From assembly GCF_900156335.1 (NCBI RefSeq), contig NZ_FTMZ01000003.1:279699-343698 (forward strand): a stretch of DNA of 64,000 nucleotides. The letters are read 5' to 3'. The notes beneath the pieces were generated by a model. That model searched no databases and was not told the DNA's origin. It was given only the letters and a program-made list of their open reading frames with translations. Position 1 is the stretch's first letter. Each line of letters begins with the position of its first letter. Shown here in pieces: positions 23,727-36,386 of this stretch. The translations under genes and the position numbers were made by a program. The stretch comes from Sphaerotilus natans. Its GTDB lineage: Bacteria; Pseudomonadota; Gammaproteobacteria; Burkholderiales; Burkholderiaceae_C.

Positions 23727-24947
23727 TCAGGATGCGGTGTTGGCGCGGATGAAGGCGGCGATGCGGTGCGCGGCCTCCAGGCACTCGTCGACGCCGGCCA
23801 CCAGCGCCATGCGCACCCGGCCGGCGCCGGGGTTGATGCCGTGGGCCTCGCGCGCGAGGTAGCTGCCCGGCAGCACCGCGACATTGTATTGAGCCAGCAG
23901 CTCGCGGGTGAACGCGGTGTCGCTGCCGCCGCAGACCGCCTCGGGCACCCGGGCCCACAGGTAGAAGCTGGCGTCGGGCAGCGCCACGTCCATCACCTCG
24001 GCCAGCACCGGCGTGACCTGCGCGAACTTGCGCCGGTACATCTCGCGGTTCTCGACCACATGCGTCTCGTCGTCCCAGGCGGGAATGCTGGCCTGCTGCA
24101 CCGTGGTGCTCATGGCGCTGCCGTGGTAGGTGCGGTAGAGCAGGAAAGCCTTCAGCAGCGCCGGGTCGCCAGCGACGAAGCCCGAGCGCAGGCCCGGCAC
24201 GTTAGAGCGCTTGGACAGGCTGGTCAGCACCACCAGGCGCTCGAGGCCGCGGCCCAGGCGCTGGGCGGCCTGCAGCGCGCCCAGCGGCGGCTCGTCGCGG
24301 AAGTAGATCTCGGAGTAGCACTCGTCGGAGGCGATGACGAAGCCGTGGCGGTCGGAGAGCGCGAAGAGCTGCTCCCATTCCTCCATCGGCACCACCGCGC
24401 CGGTCGGGTTGCCGGGCGAGCAGACATAGAGCAGCTGCGTGCGCGACCAGGTCTCGTCATCGATCTGCGACCAGTCGGCGGCGAAGTTGCGCGCCGGATC
24501 GCTGTTGGCGAAGACCGGCGTGGCGCCCGACAGGTAGGCCGCGCCTTCGTAGATCTGATAGAACGGGTTCGGGCAGACGACGACCGGGCCGCCGCGCTCG
24601 CGGTCGCGGCTGGGGTCGATGACGGTCTGCGCCAGCGAGAACAGCGCCTCGCGCGAGCCGTTGACCGGCAGGATCTCGGTGTCGGCGTCGAGCGTGACGC
24701 CGTAGCGGCGCGCGATCCAGCCGGCGCAGGCGCGGCGCAGCGCCGGCAGGCCGGCGGTGGCCGGGTAGGCCGCCAGACCGTCGAGCGAGTGCGTCAGCGC
24801 GAGCTTCAGGAACTCCGGCGTCGGATGCTTGGGCTCGCCGATGCCCAGGCTGATCGGCGCGAGATCCGGGTTCGGTCGGACATCCTTGGTCAGCGCGCGC
24901 AGGCGCTCGAAGGGGTAGGGCTGAAGACGCGTGAGCAGGGGGTTCAT
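23727..24947 (-). CDS. dapC: Succinyldiaminopimelate transaminase
   Basis: PLP-dependent class I/II aminotransferase giving N-succinyl-LL-DAP from the DapD product, between DapD and DapE. 406 residues from the ATG at 24947 ([16 protein letters not shown]). Fold-type I features are visible: [29 protein letters not shown], the Asp/Tyr pair in [11 protein letters not shown] and the PLP lysine in [17 protein letters not shown]. First gene of the dap operon and divergent from smc (134 bp). Confidence 0.94.
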   Translation of the reverse strand: MNPLLTRLQPYPFERLRALTKDVRPNPDLAPISLGIGEPKHPTPEFLKLALTHSLDGLAAYPATAGLPALRRACAGWIARRYGVTLDADTEILPVNGSREALFSLAQTVIDPSRDRERGGPVVVCPNPFYQIYEGAAYLSGATPVFANSDPARNFAADWSQIDDETWSRTQLLYVCSPGNPTGAVVPMEEWEQLFALSDRHGFVIASDECYSEIYFRDEPPLGALQAAQRLGRGLERLVVLTSLSKRSNVPGLRSGFVAGDPALLKAFLLYRTYHGSAMSTTVQQASIPAWDDETHVVENREMYRRKFAQVTPVLAEVMDVALPDASFYLWARVPEAVCGGSDTAFTRELLAQYNVAVLPGSYLAREAHGINPGAGRVRMALVAGVDECLEAAHRIAAFIRANTAS

Positions 24948-24956
24948 GGGTGCCGG

Positions 24957-24962
24957 ATTATC
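24957..24962 (-). promoter_or_regulatory. Candidate -10 box for the dapC operon
   Basis: On the minus strand GATAAT is followed by CCGGCACCC and the dapC ATG, nine bases after the box. Transcription would start within a few bases of the start codon. The -35 is weak. Confidence 0.4.
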
Positions 24963-25010
24963 CGGTATCCGGCCTGTGTCCGGCTCGCGCCCGACCCGGT
25001 CAGGGCCCGG

Positions 25011-25019
25011 TGCTATCAT
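25011..25019 (+). promoter_or_regulatory. Candidate extended -10 promoter for smc
   Basis: TGCTATCAT (TG, one base, TATCAT, five of six consensus) lies 62 bp before the smc ATG. No strong -35 is seen. Confidence 0.45.
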
Positions 25020-25081
25020 CGCGCCCGCCCCGTGATGGATGGTTGCGGGAAAATCACTTTCAAATCAAAGACTTGCGGCCG

Positions 25082-28000
25082 ATGCGCCTGAACTCGATCA
25101 AGCTCGCGGGCTTCAAGTCCTTTGCCGATCCGACCCATTTCCAGCTGCCGGGCCAGCTGGTGGGCGTGGTCGGCCCGAACGGCTGCGGCAAGTCCAACAT
25201 CATGGACGCGGTGCGCTGGGTGCTGGGCGAGAGCAAGGCCAGCGAGCTGCGCGGCGAGTCGATGCAGGACGTGATCTTCAACGGCTCGGGCCAGCGCAAG
25301 CCCGCCGCGCGCGCCAGCGTCGAGCTGATCTTCGACAACGCCTCGGCGCGCGCCGGCGGCCAGTGGAACCAGTACGCCGAGATCGCGGTGCGCCGGGTGC
25401 TGACCCGCGACGGCACCAGCCAGTACTACATCAACAGCCAGCCAGTGCGCCGGCGCGACGTGCAGGACGTGTTCCTGGGCACCGGCCTGGGCCCGCGCGC
25501 CTACGCCATCATCGGCCAGGGCACGATCAGCCGCATCATCGAGAGCCGCCCCGAGGAGCTGCGCCTGTTCCTGGAGGAGGCTGCGGGCGTCTCCAAGTAC
25601 AAGGAGCGCCGCCGCGAGACCGAGAGCCGCCTGAAGGATACCCGCGAGAACCTGACCCGGGTCGAGGACATCCTGCGCGAGCTCGATGCCAATCTCGGCA
25701 AGCTCGAGGCGCAGGCGCAGGTGGCGCAGCGCTTCCGCGACCTGCAGCAGGCCGGCACGCTCAAGCTGCACCAGCTCTGGTTCCTGAAGCACCGCGACGC
25801 CACCGGCGAGCAGCAGCGGGTGCGCGAGGCGGTGCTGGCGGCCACCAACGCGCTGGAGGCGCGGCTGGCCGAGCTGCGCCACACCGAGGCGGCGCTGGAG
25901 GCGCTGCGCCAGTCGCACTACGAATCCAACGACGCGCTGCACATCGCCCAGGGCCGTCTGGCCGAGGCGGCGATGCAGGTCAGCCGGCTGGAGGAGCGCA
26001 TCCGCCATGTCGCCGACGCGCGCCGGCGCAGCCAGCAGCGGCTGATGGAGGCCCAGGCCCAGGCCGCGCAGTGGGTCGAGCGTCAGGCCGAGGCGCAGGC
26101 GCAGCTCGAGGACCTGGCCGGTCGCCAGATCGAGGCTGAGGAGCAGGCGGCCGTGCTGGCCGCGCAGCTCGAGGAGCAGGCCGAGGCGCTGCCGGCGGCC
26201 GAGGAGCGGCTGCGCCAGGCCGTGCAGCAGGCCGGCGCCCAGCGCGCGCGCGCCACCGGCGTGCAGCAGCAGATCCAGCTGCTGGCGGCGCAGTCGCGCC
26301 ACCTCGACGAGCGCCGCCGCGAGTTCGAGCTGCGCCGCGAGCGCCTCGGCGCCGAGCGTCGCCAGCTCGCCGCGCCGGACGCCGAGCGGCTGGCGCTGCT
26401 GCAGGCGCAGCTCGAGGAGGCGCGCGACCTGCAGGCCCAGGCCGAGGAGCGTCTGGCGGCGCTGACCGAGCAGCTGCCCGAGCTGGAGGAGCAGCGCCGC
26501 GCCGCGCAGCAGCTCGCCAGCGCCGAGGCGGCCCGCCGCGCCGAGCTGGCCGCCAGGCTCGACGCCCTGCGCGCGCTGCAGGAGAAGGTGCAGCGCGGCG
26601 GGCGGCTGCCGCCGTGGCTGGCGCGTCACGGCCTGGACGGGCTGGCGGCGCTGTGGACGCGGCTGCAGGTCGAGCCGGGCTGGGAAAGCGCGCTGGAGGC
26701 GGCATTGCGCGAGCGCCTGCAGGCGCTGGAGATCGGCCGGGTCGAGACGGTGCGCGCCTTCGAGGCCGATCCGCCGCCGGCGCGGCTGGTGTTCTGCAGC
26801 CTGGCCGAGGCCGGCCGCACGGAGGCCTTGACCGAGGATGCGCAGCGCCTGCCGCTGCCGACGCTGGCCTCGCGGCTGCGCCTGGGCGATGTCGCGCTCT
26901 CCGGGCTGCTGGAAGACTGGCTGGCGGGCTGCCGCACCGCGCCGGATCTGGCGGCCGCGCTGCTGCTGCGCGAGCGGCTGCGCCCGGGCGAGCTGATCCT
27001 GACGCCGGCCGGCCACGCGGTCAGCCGCCATGCGGTGGCCTTCCACGCGCCGGACTCCGAGCAGTCGGGCCTGCTGGCGCGCGCGCAGGAGATCGAGCAG
27101 CTCGACCGCCAGACCCGCGCGCAGGTGCTGCTGGCCGACGGCGCGCGCGACGCGCAGGTGCGCGCCGAGGCCGCGGCCGCCGAGGCCGCGCGCCAGCTCG
27201 CCGGCGCCCGGCGCGAGGCGGGCGAGACGCAGTCGCGCGCGCACCAGCTCCAGGTCGAGGTGCTGCGCCTGGCGCAGCAGGCCGAGCAGGCCACCCGCCG
27301 GCGCGAGCAGCTCGACGCCGAGATCGCCGAGATCGACCGGCAGGCCGAGGACATCGAGGAGCGCCGCCAGACCGACCAGGCCCGGCTGGAGGAGCTTGAT
27401 CTGCAGCTCGGCGATGCGCAGGAGGCGCAGGTCGCCGCCGAGGACCGCGTGCTGGAGGCCGAGCGGCGCCTGGGCGATGCGCGCGAGCAACTGCGCCGGC
27501 TCGAGCGCGGCGCGCAGGAGGCGCAGTTCGGCGCCCGCGCGCTGGAGGCGCGCCGCAGCGAGCTGCAGCGCGCCATCGAGACGGCCGCGCAGCAGATCCA
27601 GGCCGCCACCCAGACCGAGAGCCAGCTGCGGCTCGAGCTCGATGACTTCGACGAGGCCTCCGCCACCGAGGGCCTGCAGGAGGCGCTGGAAGTGCGCATC
27701 GAGCGCGAGCAGGCCTTGTCGGGCGTGCGCTCGCGCCATGAGGAACTCACGCTGCAACTGCGCCAGCACGACGAGCGCCGCGGCGCGCTCGAGCGCGAGC
27801 TGCAGCCGCTGCGCGACGACATCACCCGGCTGCAGCTCGAGGAGCAGGCCGCCTCGCTGGGCGGGGCGCAGTTCATGGAGCAGCTGCAGGCCGCCGGCGT
27901 CGATCTGATCGTTCTGGCCGAGGGCATCGACCGCGACGGCGTGCGCCTGCACGGCCTGCAGGCCGAGATCGACCGGCTGCAGCGCGAGATGAACGCGCTG

Positions 28001-28612
28001 GGCGCGGTCAACCTGGCCGCGCTCGAGGAGCTGGGCTCGGCGCGCGAGCGCAAGGGCTTCCTGGACGCGCAGAACGCCGACCTGCAGGAGGCGATGCAGA
28101 CGCTGGAGGAGGCGATCCGCAAGATCGACGCCGAGACGCGCGACCTGCTGCGCAGCACCTTCGACCGTGTCGATGCGGGCTTCGGGCAGATGTTCCCGTC
28201 GCTGTTCGGCGGCGGCACCGCCCGGCTGGTGATGACCGGCGAGGAGATCCTCGACGCCGGCGTGCAGGTCATGGCGCAGCCGCCGGGCAAGAAGAATTCG
28301 ACCATCCACCTGCTGTCGGGCGGCGAGAAGGCGCTGACTGCCATCGCGCTGGTCTTCGCGATCTTCCAGCTCAATCCGGCGCCGTTCTGCCTGCTCGACG
28401 AGGTGGATGCGCCACTGGACGACGCCAATACCGAGCGATATGCCCGCCTCGTGCGCAAGATGTCTGATCAGACGCAGTTCCTGTTCATCTCGCATAACAA
28501 AATAGCGATGGAAATGGCAGAACAGCTCATCGGGGTGACAATGCAGGAGCAGGGGGTCTCGCGCATCGTCGCCGTCGACATGGAAGCCGCCGTCTCGATG
28601 GCGGACTCATGA
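25082..28612 (+). CDS. smc: Chromosome partition protein Smc
   Basis: ATPase of the condensin complex that organises and segregates the chromosome with ScpA/ScpB. 1176 residues from the ATG at 25082 (MRLNSIKLAGFKSFADPT). N-terminal Walker A GPNGCGKSNIMDAVRWVLGE, two very long Glu/Gln/Arg-rich coiled coils around a central hinge (about residues 500-680), and a C-terminal ABC head with signature LLSGGEKALTAIALVFAIF and Walker B FCLLDEVDAPLDD. The coding strand is strongly Ala/Glu/Gln/Arg-biased, so a long spurious open frame lies antisense. First gene of smc-zipA-ligA. Confidence 0.97.
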   Translation: MRLNSIKLAGFKSFADPTHFQLPGQLVGVVGPNGCGKSNIMDAVRWVLGESKASELRGESMQDVIFNGSGQRKPAARASVELIFDNASARAGGQWNQYAEIAVRRVLTRDGTSQYYINSQPVRRRDVQDVFLGTGLGPRAYAIIGQGTISRIIESRPEELRLFLEEAAGVSKYKERRRETESRLKDTRENLTRVEDILRELDANLGKLEAQAQVAQRFRDLQQAGTLKLHQLWFLKHRDATGEQQRVREAVLAATNALEARLAELRHTEAALEALRQSHYESNDALHIAQGRLAEAAMQVSRLEERIRHVADARRRSQQRLMEAQAQAAQWVERQAEAQAQLEDLAGRQIEAEEQAAVLAAQLEEQAEALPAAEERLRQAVQQAGAQRARATGVQQQIQLLAAQSRHLDERRREFELRRERLGAERRQLAAPDAERLALLQAQLEEARDLQAQAEERLAALTEQLPELEEQRRAAQQLASAEAARRAELAARLDALRALQEKVQRGGRLPPWLARHGLDGLAALWTRLQVEPGWESALEAALRERLQALEIGRVETVRAFEADPPPARLVFCSLAEAGRTEALTEDAQRLPLPTLASRLRLGDVALSGLLEDWLAGCRTAPDLAAALLLRERLRPGELILTPAGHAVSRHAVAFHAPDSEQSGLLARAQEIEQLDRQTRAQVLLADGARDAQVRAEAAAAEAARQLAGARREAGETQSRAHQLQVEVLRLAQQAEQATRRREQLDAEIAEIDRQAEDIEERRQTDQARLEELDLQLGDAQEAQVAAEDRVLEAERRLGDAREQLRRLERGAQEAQFGARALEARRSELQRAIETAAQQIQAATQTESQLRLELDDFDEASATEGLQEALEVRIEREQALSGVRSRHEELTLQLRQHDERRGALERELQPLRDDITRLQLEEQAASLGGAQFMEQLQAAGVDLIVLAEGIDRDGVRLHGLQAEIDRLQREMNALGAVNLAALEELGSARERKGFLDAQNADLQEAMQTLEEAIRKIDAETRDLLRSTFDRVDAGFGQMFPSLFGGGTARLVMTGEEILDAGVQVMAQPPGKKNSTIHLLSGGEKALTAIALVFAIFQLNPAPFCLLDEVDAPLDDANTERYARLVRKMSDQTQFLFISHNKIAMEMAEQLIGVTMQEQGVSRIVAVDMEAAVSMADS

Positions 28613-28687
28613 GATGAGCCTGTGCCTGGCAGGGCTGCGGCGCTGCGCGAGCAACGACACGACTGAAGACAAGGAAAACAGGGTCCG

Positions 28688-29908
28688 ATGAATTCGCTGC
28701 AAATCTGGTTGGCCATCATCGGTGGCCTGGTGCTCGCCGGGGTGATCGGGCATGGCGCCTGGCAGACGCGTCGGGCTGCTGGCCGTGCCCGGCCGACCGC
28801 TGCTCCGGCCGGCACCACCTCCGACACCCCGCCGCTGCCGCCGCCCGATGCGTCCGATTCCGGCCCGGGCACCGTGCCGATGGCGCTCGAGCCGAGCTTC
28901 GGGCCGGAGCCGGCCTCCACCCGGCCGGCGGTCTTCGATGCGCTGCCGCGCGAGCCGGCGGCTGTCCGGGAACCGGCGATGGAGGCGATCGTGCCCGCCC
29001 CGGCCGTCCCGCCGGTGGCGCCGATCGAGCAGCGCCTGAGCGAGGTGCCGGCCGCGCTGGCGCATCCGCCGCGCCGGCACAGCAGCTCGGCGCGCATCGA
29101 CGCGCTGATCGACGCGATCGTGCCGATCGGGCTGGACGCGCCGCTGTCGGCCGAGCAGGTGCTCGCGCAGGTGCCGCCGACCCGCCGCGCCGGAAGCAAG
29201 CCCTTCCTGATCGAGGGTCGCCACGCCGAGACCGGCCAATGGGAGCCCCTGGCCGCCCCGGCCCGCTACAGCGCGCTGCAGGCCGGCGTGCAGCAGGTCA
29301 ACCGGGGCGGCGCGATCAACGAGATCGAGTATTCCGAGTTCGTGCAGAAGATCCAGGCCTGCGCCGACGCGCTCGGCGGCGAGGCGCTTTTCCCCGACAT
29401 GCTCGAGGTGGTGGCGCGGGCCAGGGTGCTCGACCATATCGCGGTCAACCATGACGCCCAGCTGGCGATGCGCCTGCAGGCCCGGCGCGGCAGCTGGCCG
29501 CTGAGCTGGGTGCAGCAGCATGCCGCCCGCCATGGCTTCGTCGACGGACCGACACCGGGCCGACTGGTGCTGCCCGGCCGCACCGAAGGCGCGCCGCCGG
29601 TGCTGGAGCTGTGCCTGGATGCCCAGGCCGCGCTGGCCGACGATCCCGGCCAGGTCTGGGTCGACCAGATGTCGCTGATCTTCGACGTGCCGCAGACGCC
29701 GCGCCAGGACCAGCCCTTCAACGCCTGGTGCGCGGCCGGCCAGGCGCTGGCGATCTCGCTCGATGCCGAGGTGACCGACGATTCCGGCCAGCGCCTCCAT
29801 GCCGAGTCCTTCGCGATGATCCGCGAGGACCTCGACGGCCTGTACGACAAGCTCGAGGAGTTCGGCCTGCCGGCCGGTGCGCCGGTCACGCGCCGCCTGT
29901 TCAGCTGA
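28688..29908 (+). CDS. zipA: Cell division protein ZipA
   Basis: Bitopic inner-membrane protein that tethers FtsZ to the membrane at the septum. 406 residues: an N-terminal anchor (IWLAIIGGLVLAGVIGHGAW, residues 6-25), a Pro/Ala-rich linker, and from about residue 180 the FtsZ-binding domain, with GGAINEIEYSEFVQKIQACAD and MSLIFDVPQTPRQDQPF. The name rests on this architecture and the classic position between smc and ligA. It starts 75 bp after the smc stop. Confidence 0.87.
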   Translation: MNSLQIWLAIIGGLVLAGVIGHGAWQTRRAAGRARPTAAPAGTTSDTPPLPPPDASDSGPGTVPMALEPSFGPEPASTRPAVFDALPREPAAVREPAMEAIVPAPAVPPVAPIEQRLSEVPAALAHPPRRHSSSARIDALIDAIVPIGLDAPLSAEQVLAQVPPTRRAGSKPFLIEGRHAETGQWEPLAAPARYSALQAGVQQVNRGGAINEIEYSEFVQKIQACADALGGEALFPDMLEVVARARVLDHIAVNHDAQLAMRLQARRGSWPLSWVQQHAARHGFVDGPTPGRLVLPGRTEGAPPVLELCLDAQAALADDPGQVWVDQMSLIFDVPQTPRQDQPFNAWCAAGQALAISLDAEVTDDSGQRLHAESFAMIREDLDGLYDKLEEFGLPAGAPVTRRLFS

Positions 29909-29916
29909 ACCGCTGA

Positions 29917-32052
<2,136 letters not shown>

Positions 32053-32220
32053 GTCGCAATATTGGAAAAGCCTCGACATCACCCCCTGAAATGAAGGGTA
32101 AAGCTCCTTCTTCACCGGTTCCAGAATGCCTCATCGGTCGGGAGCGAGCTCCGGGCAGGCTCTGCAAATGAGCCTGAACGGGTTCCCGGCCATCGAGTGA
32201 CCTGCTGGGAAACGATGATC

Positions 32221-32757
32221 ATGAAGAAGTTGTCGATGATGGGGGCGCTGCTGACGCTCGGCCTGCTGGCCGGCTGCGGCGGGGGTGGTGGCGGTGGCAG
32301 CGAGGTGACCGCGCCGACGGCAAAGACCACCACTGAGGTGATGGCGGGCGTGTCGGGCTCGACGCTGGCGCTGGATCGTGGCAGTGCTGCTGCCGGCGCC
32401 GATGCCAATGCCGACGGCGTGCGCGACGATGTCGCCACCTGGATCGGCAGCCAGGGCTACACCAGCGCGATGAGCGCGGCCGCGACCCAGCTGGCCCGCG
32501 CCTATCAGGGCGCGATCACGGTCAGCACGAGCGACGCCGATGCGCTGCGCACGGCGCGCACCGCCGCCAGCGATGCGGTCGAATGCGTGATGCAGAGCGC
32601 CGCCTCGATCGACGCCGGCTACAAGGCGGTGGCCGATGTGCGCCGCGTGACCCTCAACACCGACGCCCGCGCCTCGGCCTATCTGGCCTACGCCGCTGCG
32701 GTCAACGACACCGTCGTGCGTGCCCCCGAAGGCACCGGCTGCACCAGCAGCAACTGA
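32221..32757 (+). CDS. Predicted small lipoprotein, unknown function
   Basis: 178 residues with a lipoprotein signal: MKKLSMMGALLTLGLLAGC, then a run of glycines. The mature part is Ala/Asp/Thr-rich and has DANADGVRDDVATWIG, like the D-x-N-x-D-G-x-x-D-D calcium-type motif of many secreted proteins. Two later cysteines (ECVM and GCTSS) could form a disulfide. I chose the ATG at 32221, nine bases after GGGA; a GTG (32197) and an ATG (32215) are in frame upstream. It lies 20 bp before the next secreted-protein gene and the two probably form one unit. Function not recognised. Confidence 0.75.
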   Translation: MKKLSMMGALLTLGLLAGCGGGGGGGSEVTAPTAKTTTEVMAGVSGSTLALDRGSAAAGADANADGVRDDVATWIGSQGYTSAMSAAATQLARAYQGAITVSTSDADALRTARTAASDAVECVMQSAASIDAGYKAVADVRRVTLNTDARASAYLAYAAAVNDTVVRAPEGTGCTSSN

Positions 32758-32777
32758 CACCGACCGGGAGCGACACG

Positions 32778-34103
32778 ATGAAGATCATGCTGAAGAGCAA
32801 GCACAACTTCCTGCGTCACGCGCTGGCGGGCGCAGCCGGCCTGGCGATGCTGGCGGGCACGGCCACCGCGGCCACGACTTCGATCTGCGATGCGGCAGGC
32901 GGCTATGTCGTCGCCTACTACAACGACACGCTGGCGCTGCCGGATGATGCCGATGCGCAGCGCGCCGCGATGCGCATCGCACGGCATGGCCGCAACACCG
33001 GCAGCGTCGAGACGATCAACAGCGAGCCGGTCCGCTACGAGACCTTCTACAGCCTGACCCCGACCCAGCTGCAGGCGCTGGCCAGTGCCTACCGCAGCGC
33101 GCTCGACGGCGCGCTGAGCGCGCACTGGGAATACTTCTGGGACTTCCTGGGTGGTGACGGCTCGGCCTGGAGCACGCTGGCCGGCCGCACCGGCGACAGC
33201 CGCTTCACCGCGCTGACCTCGTCCTTCGCGGAGCAGGTGACGAGCCAGAAGGCGGCCTCCGTGAGCGCGCTGACCACGGTCGGCAACACGCAGAAGGCCT
33301 GCATCCAGGCGCTCTACACCGAGCGCCAGAAGGTCACGCTCGCCAGCCTGGGCAGCCAGGGTACGCTGTTCGCCGACCAGAGCTTCACGGCCATCGGTTC
33401 GCCGAGCAACAGCTCCGCGCTGCGCCTGTCGCTCACCAGCCGTCCCGTCGAGAGCACCGTCACCGCGCTGACCGAGAAGATGGCGGCGCTTCAGACCCCG
33501 AGCGGTCTGCACAACAACCAGGGCTTCTTCACCGCCACGCTGTCGTGGTCGGTGCCGTCCAATGCCTACGGCACCGATGCCAACGGCAACGCGCTGAAGA
33601 ATGACTTCGACCTGCATGTGATCGAGCCGACGCCGCCGCAGACCAGCAGCAGCTATGTGCAGTGGGTGCACTTCTCGACCACTGGCGACCCGGGCAAGGG
33701 CGGCGGCGGTGATGTCTCCAAGCAGGGCTATGCCGGCTATCTGGACAAGGATGGCAAGGGCACATCGCTGTCGGACACCGGTCCGGAGCACTACTACGCT
33801 TCCTGCGACGAGAGCAAGTTGCTGCCCGGTACCTACTGGATCGCCGTGACCCGCGTGCATGCCCAGATTCCTTCGCTGACGCCGATCACCCTGCAGATCG
33901 CGACGGCGAAGTCCGGCGAGGTCTACTCCAAGACCTTCGCCTACACCGATCTGCCCGAGTTCGTGCAGCAGACCAAGCTGACCTTCCCGGTCAGGGTCGT
34001 GCTGACGAAGAACAGCGACGGCAGCTGGGCCAAGCCGGAGGTGAAGGCCTTTGCGCCGTTCGCCAGCTACGAGAGCACCGAGCTGCCGACCTACGCGCTC
34101 TGA
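32778..34103 (+). CDS. Secreted protein with a possible DUF2135/YfaP-like domain
   Basis: 441 residues from the ATG at 32778, with CGGGAG seven bases upstream. A signal peptide ends near TATA-ATTSICD. Residues 30-220 are helical and unassigned. From about residue 260 a beta-rich part contains NDFDLHVIEPTPPQ, then a Gly-rich stretch and GPEHYYASCDESKLLPGTYWIAV. Order and spacing resemble DUF2135 (YfaP-type) domains (DxDLHV-EP ... GPE ... PGTY); this is pattern reading, not a search result. It forms a pair with the lipoprotein 20 bp upstream, ended by a strong terminator. Role unknown; probably periplasmic or extracellular. Confidence 0.7.
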   Translation: MKIMLKSKHNFLRHALAGAAGLAMLAGTATAATTSICDAAGGYVVAYYNDTLALPDDADAQRAAMRIARHGRNTGSVETINSEPVRYETFYSLTPTQLQALASAYRSALDGALSAHWEYFWDFLGGDGSAWSTLAGRTGDSRFTALTSSFAEQVTSQKAASVSALTTVGNTQKACIQALYTERQKVTLASLGSQGTLFADQSFTAIGSPSNSSALRLSLTSRPVESTVTALTEKMAALQTPSGLHNNQGFFTATLSWSVPSNAYGTDANGNALKNDFDLHVIEPTPPQTSSSYVQWVHFSTTGDPGKGGGGDVSKQGYAGYLDKDGKGTSLSDTGPEHYYASCDESKLLPGTYWIAVTRVHAQIPSLTPITLQIATAKSGEVYSKTFAYTDLPEFVQQTKLTFPVRVVLTKNSDGSWAKPEVKAFAPFASYESTELPTYAL

Positions 34104-34152
34104 TCGTCGGCATCGCCGGATGTGTCTGCGCATCGGGCGATCCGCAAAACGC

Positions 34153-34184
34153 AAAAAAGCCGCGGTGGGTGCCGCGGCTTTTTT
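34153..34184. terminator. Strong bidirectional intrinsic terminator
   Basis: AAAAAAGCCGCGG and CCGCGGCTTTTTT form 13-bp perfect arms around a 6-nt loop. The A and T runs make it work on both strands, between the secreted-protein pair (+) and glk (-). Confidence 0.93.
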
Positions 34185-34210
34185 CTTGACCTGACGGCGG
34201 CGTGGCCGGT

Positions 34211-35182
34211 TCAGAGATCCTGATCCAGCGCCCGCGCCACGCCCAGCAGCGCCGGCGACACGCTGGCGTCGATGACGAAGACTGGCATCTGCGCCAGATA
34301 GGCCTGGAAGCGGCCCTTGGCCTCGAAGCGGGCGCGGAAGGGCGAGCGATCGAAGAATTCGCCCAGGCGCGGCACGATGCCGCCGCCGATGTAGACGCCG
34401 CCCAGCGCGCCCAGCGTCAGCGCCAGATTGCCCGCGACGCTGCCCAGCAGCGCGCAGAAGCGCGTGGCGGCCTCGACGCTGCGGGCGCACTCGCCCGAGA
34501 GCGCGCGACGGCTGACGTCGGCCGGGGTGGAGGCGGTCGCGGCCACGCCGTCGAGCTGGCAGACGGCCTCGTACAGCGCCACCAGACCGGCGCCGCAGAT
34601 CGCGCGCTCGGCCGAGGCGTGGCCGTAGCGCTGGCGCAGCACCGCGATGATCGCCTCCTCGCGCGCGTCGCCGGCCGCCAGCGTCACATGGCCGCCTTCG
34701 CCGGCCAGCGCGACCCACTGGTCGCCCGCCGGCAGCAGGCCCGACACGCCCAGGCCGGTGCCCGGGCCGATCAGCGCGATCGGCGCCTGCGGGCGGGCGC
34801 TGCCGCCGCCGACCTGGCGCAGCTCGTGCGGCTGCAGCGAAGGCAGCGCCAGCGCCAGCGCGGTGAAGTCGTTGATCACCACCAGCCGTTGCAGGCCCAG
34901 ATCGGCCTGCAGCCCGGAGATCGAGAAGCCCCAGTGGTGGTTGGTCATGCGGATCTCGTCGCCGGTGACCGGATTGGCGATGCCCATCGCCATCGAGCCG
35001 GGCTGGCCCAGGCCGGTGCCGGCGAGATAGGCGCGCACCGCGTCGGCCAGCGTCGCGTGCTCGGCGCAGGGCAGGGTGCGGATCTGGTCGATCGCGGCGC
35101 CGTCATGCGCGATCCAGCCGAAGCGGGCATTGGTGCCGCCGATGTCGGCCACGAGGCGGGGGTAGGGCGAACGGGAGCTCAT
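34211..35182 (-). CDS. glk: Glucokinase
   Basis: ATP-dependent phosphorylation of glucose to glucose-6-phosphate. The 323-residue product has the proteobacterial Glk features: phosphate-binding LVADIGGTNARFGW at the N-terminus, VINDFTALALALP, the second phosphate loop IGPGTGLGVSGLLP and EGGHVTLAAGD. It lies downstream of the sugar ABC importer on the same strand (119 bp), so imported sugar is probably glucose. Confidence 0.95.
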   Translation of the reverse strand: MSSRSPYPRLVADIGGTNARFGWIAHDGAAIDQIRTLPCAEHATLADAVRAYLAGTGLGQPGSMAMGIANPVTGDEIRMTNHHWGFSISGLQADLGLQRLVVINDFTALALALPSLQPHELRQVGGGSARPQAPIALIGPGTGLGVSGLLPAGDQWVALAGEGGHVTLAAGDAREEAIIAVLRQRYGHASAERAICGAGLVALYEAVCQLDGVAATASTPADVSRRALSGECARSVEAATRFCALLGSVAGNLALTLGALGGVYIGGGIVPRLGEFFDRSPFRARFEAKGRFQAYLAQMPVFVIDASVSPALLGVARALDQDL

Positions 35183-35301
35183 CTGCGGGGACGTCAGTCG
35201 GGGAGGAAGGGCAGGGAAGAACAGGCGCCGGCCGGAAACGGCTGCGGCGCGCCATCCTAGCGCGCCGCAGGTTTCGTGCCCAGAACAAGCCGGGCGGGGC
35301 T

Positions 35302-36366
<1,065 letters not shown>

Positions 36367-36386
36367 GATGAGATCCTGAATCCTTC

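Noticed and set aside
25016..28495. 1159-codon open frame antisense to smc
   Set aside because: Mirror of the Glu/Gln/Arg-rich coiled-coil codons of Smc; Leu/Gln/Arg-only composition.
32053..34184. Prophage or genomic island carrying the two secreted-protein genes
   Set aside because: Composition matches neighbours, no integrase, tRNA junction or direct repeats; flanked by ordinary housekeeping genes.
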